Assembly: GCA_023228745.1 (NCBI GenBank)
Contig: JALOAP010000205.1
Coordinates: 1-5,984, forward strand
DNA: 5,984 nucleotides
DNA from: Dehalococcoidia bacterium
Lineage (GTDB): Bacteria; Chloroflexota; Dehalococcoidia; Tepidiformales; Tepidiformaceae
Direction of reading: 5' to 3'
Numbering within the stretch: position 1 is the first letter of the stretch; each line of letters starts with the position of its first letter. Position numbers and translations under genes: made by a program. The notes beneath the pieces are model-generated. The model did no database searches, had not been told where the DNA came from, and was given only the letters and a program-made list of their open reading frames with translations. Of this stretch, positions 1 to 4,350 are shown in pieces.

Positions 1-102
1 AGCTAAGTTTTCACATTCCCTTCTCAATCCATCCCTCTGCTTCTCCACCAACTCCATGGCATACCGCAGGGTTTTCAATTCATCTTCAAGATTCATTACC
101 AT
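1..102 (-). CDS. N-terminal part of a coiled-coil-like protein
   Basis: The gene begins at 102 and runs off the left edge, so 34 residues are visible, starting MVMNLEDELKTLRYAMELVE. AGGAGG lies seven bases before the ATG, in the common GGAGGTTGAAA junction. A second ATG two codons in (96) has poorer spacing. Hydrophobic residues recur every three to four positions (L5, L9, L12, M16, V19) among many charged ones, as in a coiled coil. The family cannot be told from this part. Confidence 0.8.
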   Translation of the reverse strand, partial: MVMNLEDELKTLRYAMELVEKQRDGLRRECENLA

Positions 103-113
103 TTTTCAACCTC

Positions 114-341
114 CTAACTAAATTTCTTTTTCCATAATGGTGGCTGGGCATGCCACCCTTTATTGACTTCCAAGGAAATGCTCCAATACTCCGCCATCAA
201 TTTTTCTATTTGAACTGCCAATTCACGCATTTCAGGATTCAACGCTTTTCTCCAAGGCCCGCGATAGATATCCAAGCGTTGATCCAAAAGTTCTGCTTCA
301 TCTAGAATAGCCAGCATTCGTGCAGTATGAATGAATTTCAT
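114..341 (-). CDS. Small helical hypothetical protein
   Basis: A 75-residue protein, function unknown. The start at 341 has AGGAGG upstream at good spacing. The sequence is mostly helical: FIHTARMLAILDEAELLDQR (3-22) and NPEMRELAVQIEKLMAEYWS (36-55) are amphipathic, with hydrophobic residues at three- to four-residue spacing, and the C-terminus is tryptophan-rich and basic (GWHAQPPLWKKKF, 62-74). It could form a helical hairpin or dimer. No metal-binding or enzyme motif is visible. The gene is AT-rich. It ends at TAG (114-116), which overlaps the next gene's AGGAGG. Confidence 0.82.
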   Translation of the reverse strand: MKFIHTARMLAILDEAELLDQRLDIYRGPWRKALNPEMRELAVQIEKLMAEYWSISLEVNKGWHAQPPLWKKKFS

Positions 342-355
342 TTCCGCCTCCTGTT

Positions 356-646
356 TCAGTCCCCCGGCGCGATGACGCCGTCTTTAATAAGCCCGACCAG
401 GTCGTCAGCGTCGAGTTCAAACTCGTAGCCATCTTCGTGGTCATAATGAAAGAATGCCCCGCCGTCATAGGTGGCTTCCCGCAATTCTGCCTTACCCGGG
501 CCGACAGGTTTCGCCCACCGCTCCATTTCAAACTCGGTTAAAATTATAATGTTGTCCAACGTGCCGATCATCTTCAAACCTGGTTTATGTAACTTATAAA
601 AAGCTACAATGGGCGCCTTTGTCGCCCGTTGTTGTTTTAAGTACAT
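356..646 (-). CDS. Hypothetical protein
   Basis: A 96-residue protein that I do not recognise. The start at 646 has GAGGGAGG close upstream. The GGAGG core is only two bases from the ATG, but the overlapping AGAGGG is at normal distance. An internal ATG at residue 26 has a weaker site, so I keep the longer form. The N-terminal part is basic (MYLKQQRATKAPIVAFYKLH), the middle has a hydrophobic strand (MIGTLDNIIILTEFEMERWA, 26-45), and the end is acidic and aromatic (FFHYDHEDGYEFELDADDLV, 65-84). The layout suggests an alpha-beta protein. GC is higher than in the neighbouring 107-residue gene. It ends at TGA. Confidence 0.82.
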   Translation of the reverse strand: MYLKQQRATKAPIVAFYKLHKPGLKMIGTLDNIIILTEFEMERWAKPVGPGKAELREATYDGGAFFHYDHEDGYEFELDADDLVGLIKDGVIAPGD

Positions 647-667
647 TTCCTCCCTCTGATTGAATTT

Positions 668-991
668 TTACCAAGCACCATTTACCGTTCCAGCAAATAT
701 GTTCATAACTGGTTCCGTTTTTTCCGGCATTTTAAATAATGGTTGATATTCCCACCATTCCGAACCGTCATATTCACCACGACACATCCTCGTCCTATCA
801 GAAAAAACAATAATCAGATCACTCGCTACTTCATTTCCTCCATAACCATTATCATATTCCCGATCAGCTAATTCCCTGAATTTCTTCCAAGAACAGGAAT
901 ACTTACCATCACTGGAACCTATGAATATGATATCACTTATTTTAAGACCGTTCTCTTTGATGGCTTCGATCGTTTCTGTTAACAAATTCAT
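668..991 (-). CDS. Phage-type hypothetical protein with an EYDGSEWWEY motif
   Basis: A 107-residue protein. The start at 991 has AAGGAGGAG upstream, directly after the TAA of the DUF2958 gene. The N-terminal helix is followed by DIIFIGSSDGKYSCSWKKF (20-38), LADREYDNGYGG (41-52), VASDLIIVF (55-63) and EYDGSEWWEY (73-82). I recall the order S-x-D-G-x-[YW]-x-[CM]-x-W-x-x-F, L-A-[DN]-x-x-Y-D-x-G-[YF]-G and E-Y-D-G-[SA]-E-W-W-[EV]-[YF] from a phage family without a known function. A proline-rich linker and a C-terminal tail ending VNGAW follow. It is AT-rich (24 G or C in bases 781-840), unlike the gene just upstream, which suggests separate origins. Confidence 0.9.
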   Translation of the reverse strand: MNLLTETIEAIKENGLKISDIIFIGSSDGKYSCSWKKFRELADREYDNGYGGNEVASDLIIVFSDRTRMCRGEYDGSEWWEYQPLFKMPEKTEPVMNIFAGTVNGAW

Positions 992-1004
992 TTTCGTCTC
1001 CTCC

Positions 1005-1337
1005 TTACCACGCCCCGCCCGCTTTCACGATCAGGGCAATTTCTCCGGCCGGTCTTGGGCGCCAATGGAGATCGAAATCGATCTCCACAAAGCCGAACTT
1101 GAGATCCCGCAGTTCCGCAATCGAAATATAGCCCCACTCGGCATTCTGCAGGTCGCCGTTCAAGCAGGCGAAGCCGAATGCCAGGTCGTCCTCCGGGTCG
1201 TATTCGGTCAGGTACCAGTCACAACCGCCGATAAAGAGGTGGGCCCGGACCATTTTATCTTTCGTCGTCGGGCCGTCGGTCGAGCCGATTGCCGGCAACA
1301 GTTTCGCCAATTTTTCCTTTGTCGGTTCATTCCACAT
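1005..1337 (-). CDS. DUF2958 domain-containing protein
   Basis: A 110-residue protein, close to the usual length of the DUF2958 family, whose members occur in phages, plasmids and conjugative elements. The family features are plain: MWNEPTKEKLAKLL at the start, HLFIGGCDWYLTEYD (33-47), FGFACLNGDLQNAEWGYIS (54-72) and EIDFDLHWRPRPA (85-97). The biochemical role is unknown. The conserved D-W-Y and N-A-E-W-G-Y segments probably form the core of a small alpha-beta fold. The start at 1337 has AAGGGAGG eight bases upstream. It is the most GC-rich gene here (39 G or C in bases 1141-1200), in sharp contrast to the next gene. It ends AGGAW and TAA, followed directly by the next gene's GGAGGAG site. 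Confidence 0.95.
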   Translation of the reverse strand: MWNEPTKEKLAKLLPAIGSTDGPTTKDKMVRAHLFIGGCDWYLTEYDPEDDLAFGFACLNGDLQNAEWGYISIAELRDLKFGFVEIDFDLHWRPRPAGEIALIVKAGGAW

Positions 1338-1352
1338 TTTGACCTCCCTTTT

Positions 1353-1580
1353 TTAAAATCCATGGTAAACAGGCAGATGGTGCCCGACGAAAATCAAGAG
1401 CACATGATAATCGTCCGGATCCTCAACCGCCCCGTCATCCGCCGCCAGGACCTGTTCCCGGGCGGCGAGCATCGCCTCTCCAATACCGTCGGCCTCGACG
1501 CAGGCCGTGTAGGTGTCCTTACCATACTCCTCAGCTATATAATCCGGCCGAAGCAAAACCACAGTGAATTTCCTTTTCAT
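1353..1580 (-). CDS. Phage-type hypothetical protein with an LLRPDYIAEEYG motif
   Basis: A 75-residue protein. The start at 1580 lies in an ATGA overlap, with GAGGAGG eight bases upstream. The layout is strand, helix, strand: FTVVLLRPDYIAEEYGKDTY (5-24), then VEADGIGEAMLAAREQVL (28-45) and DPDDYHVLLIFVGHH (54-68). From memory, this combination, namely F-T-V-x-L-L-x-P-D-Y-[IV]-A near the start, V-E-A-x-x-x-x-E-A and a D-D-[FY]-x-x-L-L-V-x-x-G-H-H ending, is a recurring uncharacterised family in phages and prophages. GHH might suggest metal binding, but nothing else supports it. High GC. It ends at TAA, 15 bases before the next gene. Confidence 0.9.
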   Translation of the reverse strand: MKRKFTVVLLRPDYIAEEYGKDTYTACVEADGIGEAMLAAREQVLAADDGAVEDPDDYHVLLIFVGHHLPVYHGF

Positions 1581-1684
1581 TCCAAACCCTCCTCAAGTCG
1601 CCATTCGCAATGGCCTTTCTCCCAAAAATCGGGATCATCCCAATATTCTCCGCCATCAGTATCTTCATAAATCTGATCTAACAT
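1577..1684 (-). CDS. C-terminal half of the amber-split small protein
   Basis: A 35-residue frame that begins with an ATG directly after the TAG (TAGATG). It has no good ribosome-binding site of its own: the nearest AGAGG lies about 15 bases upstream. Translation would need reinitiation, or readthrough of the TAG. The sequence MLDQIYEDTDGGEYWDDPDF then WEKGHCEWRLEEGLE is very acidic and aromatic and looks like the second half of a small alpha-beta protein. Its LEEGLE tail encodes the GAGGAGG site of the next gene, and its TGA overlaps that gene's ATG (ATGA). Coding character is kept to the end, which argues against long-term decay. Confidence 0.55.
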   Translation of the reverse strand: MLDQIYEDTDGGEYWDDPDFWEKGHCEWRLEEGLE

Positions 1685-1786
1685 CTAATCCAATTCAACC
1701 TCTGTCATGTCTGCTGGAACTTCTCTGGTGGTTACATATTCCAACCTGGTCAGGGCAGCCAAATAGAACGTCACTTTCTTTTTCAT
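1685..1786 (-). CDS. N-terminal half of an amber-split small protein
   Basis: A 33-residue open frame. The start at 1786 has GGAGG upstream (the common GGAGGTTGAAAATG junction). It begins MKKKVTFYLAALTRLEYVTT, then has REVPADMTEVELD, and stops at TAG (1685-1687). The frame continues without a break into the next segment as MLDQIYEDTDGGEYWDD. Read as one chain, the two halves make a compact protein of about 69 residues: a beta strand, a V-P-x-x-M-T-E-x-E-L-D helix start that continues past the stop, and an acidic W-rich ending. I recall V-P-A-x-[MW]-T-x-E-[EQ]-[LV]-[DE] followed by D-G-G-E-Y-x-D-x-P in uncharacterised phage proteins. A nonsense mutation, a sequencing error or readthrough could explain the split. 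Confidence 0.6.
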   Translation of the reverse strand: MKKKVTFYLAALTRLEYVTTREVPADMTEVELD

Positions 1787-1800
1787 TTTCAACCTCCTTT

Positions 1801-1932
1801 TTACATTTGAGAAAGAATTACTGCCGTTGCAGCCCAGAGACTACCAATAACCACATCCCCGCTGCCATATGCAAGCGCCGCAATCAGAAGGGCAGCACAG
1901 GCAAAAGACAGCCGAACAATACTCTTATTCAT
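1801..1932 (-). CDS. Small membrane peptide
   Basis: A 43-residue protein that starts MNKSIVRLSFACAALLIAAL. I chose 1932 because AAAGGAGG lies just upstream and the ATGA overlap matches its neighbours. An in-frame ATG at 2010 would add 26 residues that overlap the previous gene. After a short basic start (K3, R7), residues 8-23 are strongly hydrophobic. A GSGD turn (23-26) and a second hydrophobic stretch (27-41, VVIGSLWAATAVIL) follow. It could be a two-helix hairpin in the membrane, or one signal-like helix plus a weak second. Tiny phage membrane proteins can act as holin-like, superinfection-blocking or toxin-like factors, but no lysis gene lies nearby and none of these can be assigned. 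Confidence 0.82.
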   Translation of the reverse strand: MNKSIVRLSFACAALLIAALAYGSGDVVIGSLWAATAVILSQM

Positions 1933-2228
1933 TCCAAGCCTCCTTTCAATTTGAATTCCACGTGCCCGAGAGCCTCTTCGAGAACTCCAATCATCCCACG
2001 GACTTCCCAACGCTGCCCATAATCAATCCATAATGAGTCGTCGAGACCTTTAAAGAGCGTCTTCAGATACCACCGGCCGATCCCTCCATATGATCCGTCC
2101 TTGAACGGCTGCTGGAAGCTGACCAGGACGTCTTTCCCCTCGTCAATCAGGACCGCCCGGTACGGCTGCAGTTTGCACGGCTTCCCGTCCAGAACTCCTG
2201 TCAACGTCGATTTCAATACGATTTCCAT
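1929..2228 (-). CDS. Hypothetical protein, probably beta-rich
   Basis: A 99-residue protein that I do not recognise. The start at 2228 has AAGGGAGG upstream, within the previous gene's last codons, two bases after that gene's TGA. The first two-thirds alternate hydrophobic and polar residues (EIVLKSTLTGVLDGKPCKLQ, then AVLIDEGKDVLVSF), as in a beta sandwich or barrel. The middle has YGGIGRWYLKTLFKGLDDSL (47-66), and the end is a helix, GMIGVLEEALGHVEFKLKGG (78-97). It has one cysteine and no enzyme motif. The KGGLE tail encodes the AAAGGAGG site of the following membrane peptide, and the two overlap by ATGA. Moderate to high GC. Confidence 0.87.
   Translation of the reverse strand: MEIVLKSTLTGVLDGKPCKLQPYRAVLIDEGKDVLVSFQQPFKDGSYGGIGRWYLKTLFKGLDDSLWIDYGQRWEVRGMIGVLEEALGHVEFKLKGGLE
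1939..1946 (-). promoter_or_regulatory. Ribosome-binding site that fixes the start at 1932
   Basis: AAAGGAGG on the minus strand, six bases before the ATG at 1932 and inside the last codons of the previous gene. It rules out the longer in-frame start at 2010. Confidence 0.75.
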
Positions 2229-2230
2229 TT

Positions 2231-2494
2231 TCAGTCCTCCCTTTCTTGTAAAATTTTTCTTTTCAATGCAAGGTTCCGTTCATCCCTAGCTATGAGTTTT
2301 AACAACTCCGCAGTAGATAAACTGCGATATTTAATGCTAGACACGCGGGCAGACACACAAGCCTTGCATTCGCGATAAACTATTTCCCCAGTGCGTCTTT
2401 TTATCCGACTGGGAGAAAACTCCGTGATCGGCTTCCACCCTTTACAGTTAGTGCATTGTTTGACCTCAACCTCAATTTTTAAGTCATGAGCCAT
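2231..2494 (-). CDS. Stand-alone double CxxC zinc-knuckle protein
   Basis: An 87-residue basic protein with CTNC (C14, C17) and CKAC (C43, C46), spaced 25 residues apart, around a KPITEFSPSRIKRRTGEIVY segment (21-40). This pattern resembles the zinc-binding N-terminal part of many phage HNH endonucleases of the recombination endonuclease VII type, but the H-N-H catalytic part is absent and the rest is a charged helix (58-87, ending RKILQERED). It may therefore be a DNA-binding adaptor or a reduced relic. Both are inferences. The start at 2494 has AAAGGGG upstream, in the tail of the previous gene, slightly weaker than its neighbours. Its final RED codons encode the GGGAGG site for the next gene. 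Confidence 0.88.
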   Translation of the reverse strand: MAHDLKIEVEVKQCTNCKGWKPITEFSPSRIKRRTGEIVYRECKACVSARVSSIKYRSLSTAELLKLIARDERNLALKRKILQERED

Positions 2495-2496
2495 TT

Positions 2497-2745
2497 TCAG
2501 GCACCCCTTTCCTTAATTTTATCCCGAATCATGATTGAAATTGTATCCCAGTTGATGCCATACTCAGCATCAAAATACCGATGCAGATCATAGGCAATCT
2601 CTGAGACTTCCTCTTCTATCAATTCAACCTCAAGAATTGATTCCGCATAGTCGCGGATATCATTCTTGCTCCAGAATATCGGAATAATCTCAAAATTATC
2701 CCTGCCATAATTCCGCCATTCTTCAAACGTCATTTCCTTTTCCAT
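2497..2745 (-). CDS. Phage-type hypothetical protein with a DAEYGINWD motif
   Basis: An 82-residue acidic, mostly helical protein. The start at 2745 has GAGGAGG seven bases upstream. A second ATG four codons in (2733) has only a purine run, so the first is preferred. Residues 25-57 (SKNDIRDYAESILEVELIEE, then EVSEIAYDLHRYF) look like a small helical bundle, followed by DAEYGINWDTISIMIRDKI (59-77). From memory, the phrase [HY]-D-A-x-x-G-I-N-W-D-[VT]-I is a hallmark of a small uncharacterised phage family, often annotated only as hypothetical. There are no metal ligands or membrane segments. The gene is AT-rich (24 G or C in bases 2521-2580). It ends at TGA, two bases before the next start. Confidence 0.88.
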   Translation of the reverse strand: MEKEMTFEEWRNYGRDNFEIIPIFWSKNDIRDYAESILEVELIEEEVSEIAYDLHRYFDAEYGINWDTISIMIRDKIKERGA

Positions 2746-2747
2746 TT

Positions 2748-3107
2748 TCAGGCCTCCTCAAATTCCTCTTTAAATCGCACCACTTTATCAATGATATGCT
2801 CCAAGGCGAACCAGGCGTACCAGTTGAGCGGGTTATCCCTGTCCTTCTTCAGCGGCTCGCCGAGATCATCCTCGAGATCGTTGAGCGCCTGCAGAATCTC
2901 AACAAGATTCCGTTTTGCAAACGGTTCCGTCTCCGAATAATAGATGAACCCGCCGACGCCGGCCCCGGCGTCTCGGTAATCCATCGGATAAGCCCAGACC
3001 TCCTCCCAACTGGGGCTCATCTGCCGCATAACAGCCCGAAACAGCTTCTTCTCCTCATCTGAATTACAGGTTTCATCAATAACTTTCTTCATTGCCGGTA
3101 CTCTCAT
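2748..3107 (-). CDS. Phage-type hypothetical protein with a GVGGFIYYSET core
   Basis: A 119-residue acidic protein. I chose the start at 3107 because it has AGGGGAGG upstream. An in-frame ATG at 3140 would overlap the previous gene and lacks such a site. The central signature is DYRDAGAGVGGFIYYSETEP (43-62), followed by a helix of L and D residues and NPLNWYAWFALEHIIDKVVR (92-111). I recall the order G-x-x-G-F-I-Y-Y-x-[ED]-T, a long acidic helix, then W-x-A-W-[FY]-A-L-E, from a phage family of unknown function that may carry the label DUF7222. That label is from memory and unverified. The end (FEEA, then TGA) encodes the GAGGAGG site for the next gene, which starts two bases later. Confidence 0.88.
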   Translation of the reverse strand: MRVPAMKKVIDETCNSDEEKKLFRAVMRQMSPSWEEVWAYPMDYRDAGAGVGGFIYYSETEPFAKRNLVEILQALNDLEDDLGEPLKKDRDNPLNWYAWFALEHIIDKVVRFKEEFEEA

Positions 3108-3112
3108 GATAA

Positions 3113-3120
3113 CCTCCCCT
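3113..3120 (-). promoter_or_regulatory. Ribosome-binding site that fixes the start at 3107
   Basis: AGGGGAGG on the minus strand, five bases before the ATG at 3107. It favours this start over the in-frame ATG at 3140, which would lie inside the preceding gene. Confidence 0.7.
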
Positions 3121-3126
3121 TTGATT

Positions 3127-3327
3127 TTACAGATCTTCAACGAACCTTTTCAACTTCCCACATTTCTTGCAGGTAAAAGTCTGGATATGCTTTCTGTTTC
3201 CATCAGCAAGCTGCCGAGGCAGAGTAAGTTTCTCTATCCCAACTTCGCGCAATGCTGCTATGGCTGCTTCAAATTTGCTTTTGGTAATTGTCTCCGAAAC
3301 CAGCTCCCATTCATGTTTGCAAAACAT
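3127..3327 (-). CDS. Small zinc-ribbon-like phage protein
   Basis: A 66-residue protein. The start at 3327 has GGGAG upstream. It opens MFCKHEWELVSETITKSKFE, with C3 and H5 as possible ligands, and ends HIQTFTCKKCGKLKRFVED with a CxxCG knuckle at 53-56. Together these four residues could hold one zinc ion, with a basic amphipathic linker (21-45) between them. From memory, small phage proteins of this form, with a C-x-H-x-W opening and a C-x-x-C-G-K ending, are found in Bacillota phages and are usually this size. A nucleic-acid-binding role is plausible but not shown. It is AT-richer than the gene before it. It ends at TAA, 19 bases before the next chosen start. Confidence 0.87.
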   Translation of the reverse strand: MFCKHEWELVSETITKSKFEAAIAALREVGIEKLTLPRQLADGNRKHIQTFTCKKCGKLKRFVEDL

Positions 3328-3340
3328 TTTTATCTCCCAT

Positions 3341-3766
3341 TTATCTGATTATCGTCACTCTCCGAAACGGCCGGCTATCCACTACCGGGCCGTCGGAACT
3401 CCTCTCATTGTGAAGTTGCAAATGAACCGGAATCCACCCGGTTGATTTTCCCACCTTGAATCGATACACCTCTCCGTCGGCATCTTCCACTTCCACCCGC
3501 CGGCCCTCCAGCCCGATGAGTTGAGGATGCAAATCCGATTTCGACCTCCAGCCGATGGCCTTATTCTTTTGTCTGGCAGCCTCGACCAAATCTCTGTACC
3601 AGTTATACATCTCCATTGAACCAACCTGAAAAAGAGCCTCCGGCAGGCCCATTTCCTCGGCCAATTTCCGGGCCCTCTCAGCGCAGACATCAAACCCAAG
3701 GCTAGAATATCCTCCTGCCTCCGGAATCGTATACAGACGCTGTTTCTTATCGATTTTCACTTTCAT
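3341..3766 (-). CDS. Phage-type hypothetical protein with a GKSTGWIPVHL motif
   Basis: At 141 residues, the largest protein here. The start at 3766 lies in an ATGA overlap and has AAGGGGGG upstream. The N-terminal half contains GGYSSLGFDVCAERARKLA (18-36), then a helical stretch. The C-terminal half is probably a small beta barrel: LIGLEGRRVEVEDADGEVYR (83-102) leads into FKVGKSTGWIPVHLQLH (103-119) and SSDGPVV (123-129). From memory, the pairing of an L-G-F-D-V-[CA] segment with a G-[KR]-S-T-G-W-[IM]-P-x-H-L-E-like motif and an SSGGPAV-type loop occurs in uncharacterised proteins of phages and mobile elements. The barrel might bind a nucleic acid or protein partner, but nothing proves it. 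It ends at TAA. Confidence 0.9.
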   Translation of the reverse strand: MKVKIDKKQRLYTIPEAGGYSSLGFDVCAERARKLAEEMGLPEALFQVGSMEMYNWYRDLVEAARQKNKAIGWRSKSDLHPQLIGLEGRRVEVEDADGEVYRFKVGKSTGWIPVHLQLHNERSSDGPVVDSRPFRRVTIIR

Positions 3767-3969
3767 AATGACCCCCCTTCATACTTTTTTAACTCCGCCA
3801 TGGTGATGACGTTCCCCCGATCGTCGAAAACGTCATCCTCACAGCAACTCGAAACGACAACGAGTTTCGAATCCCAACCCGTCGCACCCCAGTACTCGTA
3901 GTGCCCGACCCCAACGTCGATAACAATGACTTCACATTCGAAGCCGCAGTTCGCGCAGGTTCCTTTCAT
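3763..3969 (-). CDS. Cysteine-rich, possible zinc-binding phage protein
   Basis: A 68-residue protein with a CxxC at C5 and C8, another cysteine at C12, and a CC pair at 42-43 in SSCCEDDVFDDRGN. Two CxxC-like pairs separated by a beta-rich stretch (EVIVIDVGVGHYEYWG, 13-28) fit a zinc-ribbon or rubredoxin-like knuckle in which C5, C8, C42 and C43 bind the metal. I recall similar C-C-[EG]-x-[DE]-V-[FLY] segments in uncharacterised phage proteins. Metal binding is inferred and no enzyme motif is visible. The start at 3969 has AGGAG, which overlaps the upstream TAG. The gene overlaps the next one by four bases (ATGA). Confidence 0.87.
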   Translation of the reverse strand: MKGTCANCGFECEVIVIDVGVGHYEYWGATGWDSKLVVVSSCCEDDVFDDRGNVITMAELKKYEGGSL

Positions 3970-3980
3970 TTTTTGATCTC

Positions 3981-4193
3981 CTATCTCGTTTTGAACCTCT
4001 GAATTTGGGTCAATTTCTTATACCGGATGAAGACTTCACCGGTTTCCTGAGCCAGATCCGATTTATTGGCCGGCTTACCATCATACCGATGGCCGAATGA
4101 CTGGATGATGAAATCCTTTCCAGCATCCCAGTCTGCCTGCACTTCCTTTTTCGATTTATAATCACGATTATATGCGGGAACTAAAGTAATCAT
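3981..4193 (-). CDS. Phage-type hypothetical protein with a PAYNRDYKSKK motif
   Basis: A 70-residue protein that begins MITLVPAYNRDYKSKKEV. I chose 4193 because it has AAGGAGGT at good spacing, shares one base with the upstream stop (TGATG), and places the conserved opening at the N-terminus. The frame extends back to 4370, but that part overlaps two other genes. The motif V-P-A-Y-x-R-D-Y-K-S-K-K-x-[AV], with a following D-W-x-A-G-K-D-F (21-28) and a terminal I-R-Y-K-K-L-T strand (56-62), matches, from memory, a small uncharacterised family common in phages and conjugative elements. The function is unknown. It ends at TAG, whose bases overlap the next gene's GGAG site. Confidence 0.88.
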   Translation of the reverse strand: MITLVPAYNRDYKSKKEVQADWDAGKDFIIQSFGHRYDGKPANKSDLAQETGEVFIRYKKLTQIQRFKTR

Positions 4194-4336
4194 CAGTTCC
4201 ACCTCCTTCCCTTTTCCGGTTTGAAGACGATGAACTGGACGCACGGCTTCCCTTCCACCCACGTCGTCACTGCCTTGACCATTCTTCTTTTCTTGTCCTG
4301 GAAATAGCTGACATTTGTGACTTGTTTCTGTTTCAT
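4193..4336 (-). CDS. 47-residue basic hypothetical protein
   Basis: A very short gene. The start at 4336 has GGGAGG upstream, and it runs to a TGA that shares its last base with the next ATG (TGATG). It begins MKQKQVTNVSYFQDKKRRMV, continues with KAVTTWVEGKPCVQFIVFK (21-39) and ends in a basic KPEKGRRWN tail. The alternating hydrophobic residues suggest a small beta hairpin or sheet protein. The basic charge would permit nucleic-acid binding, but that is only a guess. Its tail codons contain the AAGGAGGT site for the next gene. The same stretch has another open frame that continues into the 70-residue gene below, but that frame has no good start. Confidence 0.75.
   Translation of the reverse strand: MKQKQVTNVSYFQDKKRRMVKAVTTWVEGKPCVQFIVFKPEKGRRWN
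4201..4208 (-). promoter_or_regulatory. Ribosome-binding site that fixes the start at 4193
   Basis: AAGGAGGT on the minus strand, seven bases before the ATG at 4193. It decides between this start and a far upstream ATG at 4370, which lies inside the 59-residue gene and has no such site. Confidence 0.75.
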
Positions 4337-4350
4337 AATTGACCTCCCAT

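Noticed and set aside
921..1670. Long plus-strand open frame of 249 codons
   Set aside because: It runs opposite to several well-supported minus-strand genes, including DUF2958. It has no ribosome-binding site before its ATG, and its translation has the proline- and arginine-heavy look of an antisense shadow of GC-rich genes.
1564..2022. Plus-strand open frame of 152 codons
   Set aside because: It is antisense to the amber-split gene, the membrane peptide and the end of the 99-residue gene, has low-complexity serine, threonine and proline content, and lacks a start signal.
3382..3699. Minus-strand frame of 105 codons inside the 141-residue gene
   Set aside because: It lies wholly within the 141-residue gene in another frame, has no ribosome-binding site, and its tryptophan- and arginine-rich translation is typical of an out-of-frame reading.
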